From contig CAKVCG010000120.1 in assembly GCA_934725525.1 (NCBI GenBank), forward strand, positions 1-5,380: a stretch of DNA of 5,380 bases, read 5' to 3'. Positions 1-5,294 of this stretch are shown in pieces. The notes below the pieces were generated by a model that saw nothing but the letters and a program-made list of their open reading frames with translations, made no database searches and was not told the DNA's origin. This DNA comes from an uncultured Brachyspira sp. GTDB lineage: Bacteria > Spirochaetota > Brachyspiria > Brachyspirales > Brachyspiraceae. Both the position numbers and the translations under genes were made by a program. Within the stretch, counting starts at the first letter, position 1. Each line of letters begins with the position of its first letter.

Positions 1-140
1 TCAAATAATATTGTCTCGTCTATTATATTAATCGTTTCGTTTTTTCTAATATTATTTTTATTGCCAGCTTTTCTTCTATTTGCTTTATCTCCTCTTCCGT
101 ATTCTTTTTTTCTTTGAGGTTTAATTTTATTATTTTTCAT
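1..140 (-). CDS. Partial basic N-terminal protein, function unassigned (runs off left edge)
   Basis: The reverse strand is open from an ATG at 140-138 to the window edge: 46 complete codons and no stop. The peptide begins MKNNKIKPQRKKEYGRGDK and is rich in Lys, Arg and Asn. It then turns less basic and hydrophobic (NIIDETILF) where the window ends, which looks like a disordered basic tail leading into a folded domain. Such tails are common on RNA-binding proteins. RlmB/TrmH-type (SPOUT) rRNA methyltransferases often have one before a domain start resembling this, but too little is visible to assign a family. No clear Shine-Dalgarno lies upstream. The gene is credible mainly because a perfect-consensus promoter and a structured leader precede it. 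It is divergent from the hydrolase gene at 346. Confidence 0.6.
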   Translation of the reverse strand, partial: MKNNKIKPQRKKEYGRGDKANRRKAGNKNNIRKNETINIIDETILF

Positions 141-170
141 TTTCAATACCGCAAAACAAAATTAACGAAT

Positions 171-220
171 AAAAAAAGAGCGTTGGTTTTTCCGATTTGC
201 GAAAACAAAACCAACCCTCT
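171..220 (-). terminator. Intrinsic terminator-like hairpin in the 5' leader (attenuator or end of a short RNA)
   Basis: Read on the minus strand, the arm AGAG-G-GTTGGTTTT (220-207) pairs with AAAACCAAC-G-CTCT (190-177). This gives 13 pairs around a single G/G mismatch with a 16-nt loop. The 3' arm ends directly in a T run (177-171), the classic form of a Rho-independent terminator. It lies about 24 nt after the predicted transcription start and 30 nt before the ATG at 140. It would therefore stop transcription before the gene unless bypassed, or define a short RNA of about 70-75 nt. No competing antiterminator helix is obvious. Confidence 0.65.
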
Positions 221-250
221 TAATATCAACATTTCATTAAAAGCAATTTA

Positions 251-278
251 ATTATACATTGCAAGTAATTTTTGTCAA
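251..278 (-). promoter_or_regulatory. Perfect-consensus sigma-70 promoter for the minus-strand leader/gene
   Basis: On the minus strand, -35 TTGACA (278-273) and -10 TATAAT (256-251) are both exact consensus, separated by 16 bp. The expected transcription start is near 244. It would give about 104 nt of leader before the ATG at 140 and drives transcription leftward, away from the hydrolase gene. Confidence 0.75.
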
Positions 279-286
279 GTATTAAA

Positions 287-314
287 TTGATTTTTAATTA
301 AAAAATTGTAAAAT
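287..314 (+). promoter_or_regulatory. Weak candidate promoter for the hydrolase gene
   Basis: TTGATT (287-292) and TAAAAT (309-314) are spaced by 16 bp, with an expected start near 321. A perfect TATAAT also lies at 329-334 with TTGTAA (306-311) 17 bp upstream. That pair would start transcription about 5 nt before the ATG and exclude the ribosome site, so the first pair is preferred. In DNA this AT-rich, chance matches are common. Confidence 0.3.
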
Positions 315-345
315 AATTTGAATATAAATATAATCGGAGATAAAA

Positions 346-972
346 ATGAGCGAATTAAAAATTGACTGTATCAATATTAATGTTTACGGAATGAATTCTT
401 ATATAGTTTCCGCCGATGACGAAGCTATGATTATTGACATGGCAAAATTATCTTTCGGATACGAAGATTACGATAAACTTCTCGAAGGCAAAAAATTAAA
501 AAGAGTAATCTACACTCATGGGCATTTCGACCATATATCTGGAAGCGACGATATAAGAGAAAAATATAAAGGAGTGAAGCATTGCGTTCATGCTTTAGAT
601 TATGATTTTTTTAGCGATACGAAATTGAACGCGAGCGGATTTTTTGGCGGAGGAATAAAATGCCAAGCTCCAGAAATACAATTTAAAGACGGCGACACTT
701 TCAAATTAAAAGACATCGAGTTTAAAGTTATTCATACTCCGGGACATACGAGAGGCGGAGTCTGTTATTATGCGGACGGACATTTATTTTGCGGAGACAC
801 AATATTTGCCTACGGAATCGGACGAACGGATTTTCCAACGGGCGATTACGAAACTTTGGAAAAAAGCATAACGGAAAAAATATTTAAATTAGACGATGAA
901 ACTTTATTATATCCCGGGCATGAGGCTTTTGGATTTAAATTGGGGCGTAGAAAAAATATGGGTATTCTATAG
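346..972 (+). CDS. Metallo-beta-lactamase-fold hydrolase, glyoxalase II-like
   Basis: This 208-residue protein belongs to the metallo-beta-lactamase superfamily, in the short glyoxalase II-like (hydroxyacylglutathione hydrolase-related) group of probable cytosolic thioester hydrolases. The metal ligands are all visible: THGHFDH at 57-63 (His58, His60, Asp62, His63), His134 in TPGHTRG, Asp151 in CGDTIF and His192 in PGH. The segment GIGRTDFPTGDYETL (157-171) is typical of the group. The fold is full length. The end is odd: relatives usually finish GHGxxTTIxxExxxNPF, whereas this one reads GHEAFGFKLGRRKNMGIL. No alternate frame restores the usual ending, so this is divergence rather than a frameshift. 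The start is fixed by CGGAGA at 335-340, 5 nt before the ATG. The gene is convergent with lon, 23 bp away. The actual substrate cannot be told from sequence. Confidence 0.92.
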   Translation: MSELKIDCININVYGMNSYIVSADDEAMIIDMAKLSFGYEDYDKLLEGKKLKRVIYTHGHFDHISGSDDIREKYKGVKHCVHALDYDFFSDTKLNASGFFGGGIKCQAPEIQFKDGDTFKLKDIEFKVIHTPGHTRGGVCYYADGHLFCGDTIFAYGIGRTDFPTGDYETLEKSITEKIFKLDDETLLYPGHEAFGFKLGRRKNMGIL

Positions 973-995
973 TTTCTTAATTATCAGAGAACAAA

Positions 996-3512
996 TTATT
1001 TTTTCTTTTTTACTTTAACTTTTTTATTTGATTTATTTTTACTTGCATTAATCGACTTTTTAGATTTGTCAATCTTAAATACGAAATCAAAAACTTCTTC
1101 AACTTGTTTTACCAAATGAAAAGTCAAGCCTTTTTTTACTTTATCTGGAATCTCGTCTAAATCTCTTTTATTTTCAAAAGGAATTATAATATGCTTTATA
1201 AATCCCAATCTTTTTGCCGCGATAGTTTTTTCTTTGAGTCCGCCGATTGGAAGAACTTTTCCGTTTAACGAAAGCTCGCCCGTCATAGCGGTATCGTTTC
1301 TTATAACTTTATTCATAGCCAAAGAAAGCAAAGCCGTAGCCATAGTTATTCCCGCGGAAGGACCGTCTTTTGGAGTAGCGCCTTCTGGAACATGCAAATG
1401 AATAATCGCGTCCGAAAAATAATCTTCCGAAACTCCGTAATTTTTAGCTACGCTTCTAACATAACTGTAGGCGATTTGAACGCTTTCCGTCATAACCTCG
1501 CCAAGCTGTCCCGTCATATTTATTGAACCGCCGTCTTTTTTTTCGGCGACTTTTATTGATTCTATCGTGAGAGTAGCTCCGCCCATAGAAGTCCAAGCGA
1601 GTCCAATCGAGTTTCCTGGTTTAATCGCTCTTTCGGTTAAATCGTTTATAAATATAGGTTTTTTTAAATATTTTTCTATATCTTTTGAATCTATATTTAT
1701 ATCGTAAGTTTTTTTATCTTTTTCGACTATATCCGCCGCAATTTTTCTGCATATTCTTTCAATTCTTCTTTCAAAATTACGAACTCCCGCCTCGCGAGCG
1801 TATCCGTTAATAATATATTCTATAGCTCTATTTGTGAATTTTATATTTTTAATGTTTAGTCCATGAGCTTTAATTTGTCTCGGAATAATATATTTTGAGG
1901 CGATTTTTAATTTTTCTTCCATAATATAACCCGAAAGTCTTATAATTTCCATTCTGTCAAGCAAAGGAGACGGAATCGTATCGAGAGTATTTGAAGTAGT
2001 TATAAAAAGAACATTCGACAAATCAAAAGGCAAATCTAAATAATGGTCTCTGAAAGCCGAATTTTGCTCTGGGTCCAAAACTTCTAACAACGCGCTTGAA
2101 GGGTCGCCTTGATAACTCATTCCCAATTTATCTATTTCGTCAAGCATCAAAACGGGATTTTTAACTTTAACTATTTTCAAAGCTTCTATTATTTTTCCCG
2201 GCATAGCTCCGATATAAGTTCTTCTATGTCCTTTAATTTCCGCTTCGTCTCTCATGCCTCCGAGCGAAAATCTAAAAAAAGGACGCTCTAAAGCTTCAGC
2301 TATGCTTTTTCCTATTGAAGTTTTTCCGACTCCCGGAGGTCCCACAAAGCAAAGTATTGAAGATTTTTTATTTGGGTTTAATTTGCGAACTGCTAAAAAT
2401 TCGTATATTCTTTCTTTAACATCTTCGAGTCCATAATGGTCTCTATCCAATATTTTTTTGCTTTTATTTATATCTTTTCTTTCTTTAGCTTCATCGTCCC
2501 ATGGGAGAGAAAATAAAGTTTCCAAATAATTTTTTGAAACGGTATATTCGGGAGAATGATTATCGATTGTAGAAATTTTTTCTATTTCCTGTTCCATCCT
2601 CTCTCTTACTTCGTCTACTACTTTAAGTTTTTTTAGAATATTTTTATATTTATCAATGTCTTTTTGTTTAGGGTCCGTATCGTAGCCCAATTCTTTTTTT
2701 ATTTCTTTTAACTGCTCTTTTAAGAAATAATCTCTCTGTTGTTTTTGAACTCTTGAATTTATGCTTCCTTGAATTTTTTGTTGTATTTTCGCTATCTCGC
2801 TTTCTTTTTGTAAAAGCAGAAGAACTTTTTCAAGTCTGTCTCTAACCTCGAATGTTTCCAATATTTCTTGTTGACTCGCTCTCTCCACATTTATCATCGA
2901 AGTGACAAAATCCGCCAACCTTCCAGGGTCGTCCACATTAATCATAGTAAGACGCATCTCTTCGGTAAATAAAGGATTGTTTTCGCTTAAAGCTTTAACC
3001 TCCGAAAGAAGCGCTCTCGTATAAGCTTTAATTTCGTTTTCGTCTTCCTTGCTCGAATAATCGCTAATATCGGGCATATATAAAGGCTCTACTCTTAAAA
3101 TGGATTCGGTATTTATAAATCTAATTATTTTAAATCTCTTTATCGAATTGATAAGCAGATTGAGTCCGCCGTCTGGGAGATTCAATTTTTTAAAAACTTT
3201 TACTATCACTCCCACTTTATAAATATCATCGGGAGAAACTTTTCCGTCATCTCTCGGATTGTCCGATATAAATAAATTGAGTCCCAAAAATCCGTTCGAT
3301 TCTTCTATAGCTTTATTTACCGAAGCCGCATGAATCGGAGGAATTGGAAACGGAGCGTAAAGTCCGGGAAATAAAGGCTTTCCCATCACTGGAATTACTA
3401 TTAACCTTGAAGGTAATTTATCTTCCAAAATCGAAAGCGTATTTTCGCTTCCGCTTTTATTGTCGTTTTCGTTTTTTATATTTTCTTCTTTTATCTCTTT
3501 TGCCTCGTCCAT
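996..3512 (-). CDS. lon: ATP-dependent Lon protease (class S16, LonA type)
   Basis: This cytosolic AAA+ serine protease of 838 residues degrades misfolded and regulatory proteins as a hexamer. Domains in order: an acidic/Asn-rich N-terminal extension (about 1-30), the LonN substrate domain from about residue 33 (LPSRLIVIPVMGKPLFPG), a long helical region, the AAA+ module, and the LonP protease domain. Walker A is GPPGVGKT (391-398), Walker B is VLMLDEID (454-461), sensor 1 is TSN (506-508), the likely arginine finger is Arg520 and the sensor 2 region is GVRNFERRI (576-584). The catalytic dyad is intact: Ser719 in DGPSAG and Lys762 in GGLKEK. A 26-residue tail with 13 lysines follows the normal end of the family. 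The open frame extends upstream to a TTG at 3572, but that triplet is the promoter -35 box, so the ATG at 3512 is chosen. AAGGA lies at 3530-3526, a rather long 13 nt upstream. Confidence 0.96.
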   Translation of the reverse strand: MDEAKEIKEENIKNENDNKSGSENTLSILEDKLPSRLIVIPVMGKPLFPGLYAPFPIPPIHAASVNKAIEESNGFLGLNLFISDNPRDDGKVSPDDIYKVGVIVKVFKKLNLPDGGLNLLINSIKRFKIIRFINTESILRVEPLYMPDISDYSSKEDENEIKAYTRALLSEVKALSENNPLFTEEMRLTMINVDDPGRLADFVTSMINVERASQQEILETFEVRDRLEKVLLLLQKESEIAKIQQKIQGSINSRVQKQQRDYFLKEQLKEIKKELGYDTDPKQKDIDKYKNILKKLKVVDEVRERMEQEIEKISTIDNHSPEYTVSKNYLETLFSLPWDDEAKERKDINKSKKILDRDHYGLEDVKERIYEFLAVRKLNPNKKSSILCFVGPPGVGKTSIGKSIAEALERPFFRFSLGGMRDEAEIKGHRRTYIGAMPGKIIEALKIVKVKNPVLMLDEIDKLGMSYQGDPSSALLEVLDPEQNSAFRDHYLDLPFDLSNVLFITTSNTLDTIPSPLLDRMEIIRLSGYIMEEKLKIASKYIIPRQIKAHGLNIKNIKFTNRAIEYIINGYAREAGVRNFERRIERICRKIAADIVEKDKKTYDINIDSKDIEKYLKKPIFINDLTERAIKPGNSIGLAWTSMGGATLTIESIKVAEKKDGGSINMTGQLGEVMTESVQIAYSYVRSVAKNYGVSEDYFSDAIIHLHVPEGATPKDGPSAGITMATALLSLAMNKVIRNDTAMTGELSLNGKVLPIGGLKEKTIAAKRLGFIKHIIIPFENKRDLDEIPDKVKKGLTFHLVKQVEEVFDFVFKIDKSKKSINASKNKSNKKVKVKKKK

Positions 3513-3544
3513 AAAAACTTTAAAATCCTTAATTATTTTATATA

Positions 3545-3572
3545 ATAATATAAAATAATATATATAAGTCAA
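3545..3572 (-). promoter_or_regulatory. lon promoter
   Basis: On the minus strand, -35 TTGACT (3572-3567) and -10 TATTAT (3550-3545) are spaced by 16 bp, giving an expected start near 3538. Transcription would then begin just upstream of the AAGGA ribosome site (3530-3526) and the ATG at 3512. No CIRCE-type inverted repeat (TTAGCACTC-N9-GAGTGCTAA) is present, so HrcA control of lon is not indicated. Confidence 0.6.
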
Positions 3573-3640
3573 CCGTTTATTGATTTTATTTATTGTTGTT
3601 TTAATTTGAAAAAATGAATTTTTAAATAATAAAACTAATT

Positions 3641-3885
3641 CGTCATTACTATGCGTAGCCGAAGTAATCCAAAGTTAAAATTCGTTAACTTTCTTAACAC
3701 AAGGGGTAGTTACCCCTTGTGTGTTTATCTTTGAGTTGGTTAACACAATGGGCTTCCCAAAGGGACGCACACTCTGTGGGCTGGGCTTCTGCCCCTGTAA
3801 GGGTAAGCCGAAGCGACAGCCACATTGTTATTAGAAAAGAAATTTTATACAAAGTGGATTGCCATGCTATCGCTCGCAATGACGG
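3641..3885. repeat. Long palindromic intergenic element (MITE/REP-like), copy 1
   Basis: The element starts with unit A, CGTCATTACTATGCG...CGAAGTAATCC (3641-3670). It ends with the same unit inverted, unit B (3884-3856), which reads CGTCATTGCGAGCG...GGCAATCC on the minus strand. CGTCATT/AATGACG form exact termini. The inverted similarity extends more weakly inward (TAAAATT...CTTAACACAAGGGG against the reverse complement of the right side), so each arm is about 50-60 bp. The core is full of small hairpins. Bases 3751-3820 are 44/70 G+C, in sharp contrast to the AT-rich flanks. It carries no transposase, and the frames crossing it are typical spurious translations of such repeats. Bases 3573-3640 to its left are plain AT-rich DNA in which I see nothing beyond the lon promoter. 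Confidence 0.8.
3697..3722. repeat. Perfect 12-bp inverted repeat inside palindromic element 1
   Basis: ACACAAGGGGTA (3697-3708) and TACCCCTTGTGT (3711-3722) are exact inverted copies separated by 2 nt (GT). A degenerate direct relative of the left arm, TTAACACAATGGG, occurs at 3740-3752 and is partly inverted again near 3819-3830. No T run follows closely on either strand, so it does not look like a terminator. Confidence 0.85.
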
Positions 3886-3891
3886 TAGAAG

Positions 3892-3983
3892 TTTGTCATT
3901 GCGAGGCTTTGCCGAAGCAATCTATTTAATGTGGATTGCTTCGTTTCACTCGCACACGCCGTGCGCCGAGAGGCGATGACAAA
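3892..3983. repeat. Palindromic intergenic element (MITE/REP-like), copy 2
   Basis: The outer arms TTTGTCATTGC (3892-3902) and GCGATGACAAA (3973-3983) pair over 11 positions with one G-T wobble. The inner arms CGAAGCAATC (3913-3922) and GATTGCTTCG (3934-3943) pair perfectly over 10 bp around an 11-nt AT loop. The left unit (C, 3894-3923) and right unit (D, 3980-3933) are inverted copies of the unit in element 1. Unit D appears to carry an extra GC-rich insertion of roughly 18 nt (around 3953-3972) that can form its own CGCAC/GTGCG hairpin. The element ends about 18 bp before the -35 box of the lipoprotein promoter. Confidence 0.8.
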
Positions 3984-4001
3984 TTTTTTTTATTTAACCT
4001 A

Positions 4002-4029
4002 TTGACAAAAAATTAAAACATACTATTAT
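4002..4029 (+). promoter_or_regulatory. Promoter of the phase-variable lipoprotein gene
   Basis: -35 TTGACA (4002-4007, exact) and -10 TATTAT (4024-4029, 5 of 6) are spaced by 16 bp, the same arrangement as at lon. The expected start near 4036 gives a short leader ending in the ribosome site at 4049-4054. This supports the ATG at 4062 as the true start, ahead of the pentanucleotide tract. Confidence 0.65.
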
Positions 4030-4048
4030 TATAAAATAATTAACAAAA

Positions 4049-4054
4049 AAGAGG
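4049..4054 (+). promoter_or_regulatory. Ribosome binding site fixing the lipoprotein start
   Basis: AAGAGG lies 7 nt before the ATG at 4062, in the right place after the predicted transcription start. No comparable site precedes the in-frame TTG at 4201, which falls inside the hydrophobic part of the signal peptide. This decides the start in favour of 4062. Confidence 0.7.
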
Positions 4055-4061
4055 TAAAAAT

Positions 4062-5103
4062 ATGTATAGTGTAAATTTCTTAAGCAAAGCAAAGCAAAGC
4101 AAAGCAAAGCAAAGCAAAGCAAAGCAAAGCAAAGCGTGAATTACGCGCTTTAAACAACAATTCTTTCAAAACATTTCTAACCACATTATTATCATTAACA
4201 TTGCTATTCTCAATTAGCTGTAGTAATGAAGGAACGACAGGCGGTGGCGATACGGGAGATAATTATAATTATAATTATTTTTCCGTAAGCGAAGATTGGA
4301 ACAACTCTAAAGACATAACGCTTATTAGTCAAAATTCTTCCTCAAGCGTTTATTCTGCGGGAACGGTAGGATTTTCAGTTTATGGCGCTACGGATTATAC
4401 GATTTCAATCGAAAGCGTAACTATGGGTAGCGGAGGTTCGCTAACTTTAGATGTGTCCGATTTTATCTATAGTCAATCAACTAAAGATTTGAGATTATCA
4501 ACTTCTGGTTTAACTAAATTCCAAAATGCAAGCAGCGGTTTAACCGAAAAGCAAAAATATCAATACACGATAACATTCAAAATTGCGACTTCTTCGGAAT
4601 CAAAAAATGTAGATGTTAATGTCAATCTAATCAAAGCTAAAGTCATAACTAAAGCCGAAGTGGAAGCTATGATGAAGAAAATAACAACAGAGAAAACTGC
4701 GGGAAGTCCACCTACACCTACTGGTATAGTCTCCATTTATGGCGGTGGAAATTATGCTAATTTTAATTTTAGTAGTTTTACTATAAGTAGCGGAGTTCCT
4801 AATTTTAAGTCTACCGTTGAATCTTCTACTGATACTGCTGAAAAAAGTTATAGCGCTGCAAATAGTTCTGCTACAATTGGCGGGCTTTCTACTAGCGGAA
4901 TACAAAAAATTGCCGACTATAGAACTTTATTCGGATATTCTTCAATAGATTGGAGTAAACAAGTAATAATCGGTAAAAAATGCACTTTCTATTTTATATT
5001 CAAAGTGCCAAGCGGATGCGCTTTAGAAAGTAGTATCCAACATATAGCAACCACTGGACTAACTATAGAGTTGACTTTAGCGAAGGGTAGCTGGACAAAA
5101 TAA
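4062..5103 (+). CDS. Phase-variable surface lipoprotein, out of frame (OFF) at the sequenced repeat number
   Basis: Translation from ATG 4062 gives MYSVNFLS, three KAKQS pentapeptides and KA, then stops at TGA 4137-4139 (25 residues). The lipoprotein lies in the +1 frame, open from 4084 to TAA 5101-5103. Joining the frames needs one more AAAGC unit (11) or two fewer (8), giving 348 or 343 residues. The joined protein has a basic KAKQS-rich n-region, then RELRALNNNSFKTF, a hydrophobic core (LTTLLSLTLLF), and the lipobox FSISC with Cys55 (11 units) as lipidation site. After export it would be lipid-anchored, possibly on the cell surface. The mature 294 residues start with a Gly/Thr linker (SNEGTTGGGDTG) and are rich in Ser, Thr, Tyr and short beta-strand patterns. 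I recognise no family. Alternatives are a decaying pseudogene or a repeat-count sequencing error. Confidence 0.8.
4082..4135 (+). repeat. Pentanucleotide tandem repeat (AAAGC)10 in the 5' coding region
   Basis: Ten perfect AAAGC units (4086-4135) are preceded by a partial AAGC (4082-4085). Because 5 and 3 are coprime, all three forward frames read cyclic forms of Lys-Ala-Lys-Gln-Ser without a stop, so length changes only alter the downstream frame. Pure tracts of this length are prone to slipped-strand mispairing. Units congruent to 2 mod 3 (8, 11, 14) enter the lipoprotein frame. Ten units hit TGA at 4137, and nine units hit TAA at 4151. Confidence 0.97.
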
Positions 5104-5128
5104 TTTATATTGATAAGATAAGAAATGT

Positions 5129-5163
5129 AAAAAGACATCGTATTTATTTACGGTGTCTTTTTT
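5129..5163 (+). terminator. Rho-independent terminator after the lipoprotein gene
   Basis: AAAAAGACATCGTA (5129-5142) pairs with TACGGTGTCTTTTT (5149-5162) over 14 positions with one G-T wobble and a 6-nt loop. The 3' side is a T run continuing into TTATTTT. It sits 25 nt after the stop codon and separates the lipoprotein gene from the dehydrogenase. The A run on the left arm would let it work in both directions. Confidence 0.9.
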
Positions 5164-5167
5164 ATTT

Positions 5168-5194
5168 TGATTGCTTCATTTTCTCGCAATTACA
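5168..5194 (-). repeat. Decayed single unit of the palindromic repeat family
   Basis: On the minus strand this reads TGTAATTGCGAG, then AAAATGAAGCAATCA. That is the same pattern as the units in elements 1 and 2 (TGTCATTGCGAG...GAAGCAATC), with a C-to-A change near its end and a shorter middle. No inverted partner is present nearby, so it is a solo remnant. Confidence 0.6.
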
Positions 5195-5227
5195 AATTTT
5201 TTATTACCAAAAAAGAACAATATATTA

Positions 5228-5256
5228 TTGACATAATTAATTAAATGTTATATAAT
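5228..5256 (+). promoter_or_regulatory. Perfect-consensus promoter of the alcohol dehydrogenase gene
   Basis: -35 TTGACA (5228-5233) and -10 TATAAT (5251-5256) are both exact, with the optimal 17-bp spacer and an expected start near 5263. The site lies after the terminator at 5129-5163, so the dehydrogenase is transcribed independently of the lipoprotein. This is the strongest-looking promoter in the window. Confidence 0.8.
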
Positions 5257-5294
5257 ATAAATAAATATAAAAACATTATAGCAAAGGAGAAATT

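Noticed and set aside
972..1016. Terminator between the convergent hydrolase and lon genes
   Set aside because: Only about five pairs with a bulge can form (GTT.CT at 972-977 with AGAAC-type bases at 988-992) before a T-rich tract. This is too weak to call with confidence.
2109..2436. Two 60-codon plus-strand frames opposite lon
   Set aside because: They are antisense shadows of the Lon ATPase region, with no ribosome sites and no independent support.
3573..3640. CIRCE or other heat-shock operator upstream of lon
   Set aside because: No matching inverted repeat is present; the stretch is plain AT-rich DNA.
3719..3979. An 86-codon plus-strand frame and an overlapping 61-codon minus-strand frame (3694-3879)
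   Set aside because: Both lie wholly inside the palindromic repeats. Their peptides are translations of the repeat unit, and neither has a ribosome site or a recognisable domain.
4082..4135. CRISPR or other array at the short tandem repeat
   Set aside because: The units are 5 bp and contiguous with no spacers, so it is a simple sequence repeat.
4627..4905. A 92-codon minus-strand frame opposite the lipoprotein gene
   Set aside because: It is a shadow of a Ser/Thr-rich coding sequence, with no promoter or ribosome site on that strand.
4201..5103. Lipoprotein starting at TTG 4201
   Set aside because: This start falls inside the hydrophobic core of the signal peptide, leaving only six residues before the lipid cysteine, and has no Shine-Dalgarno. 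The ATG at 4062 has both a promoter and a ribosome site.
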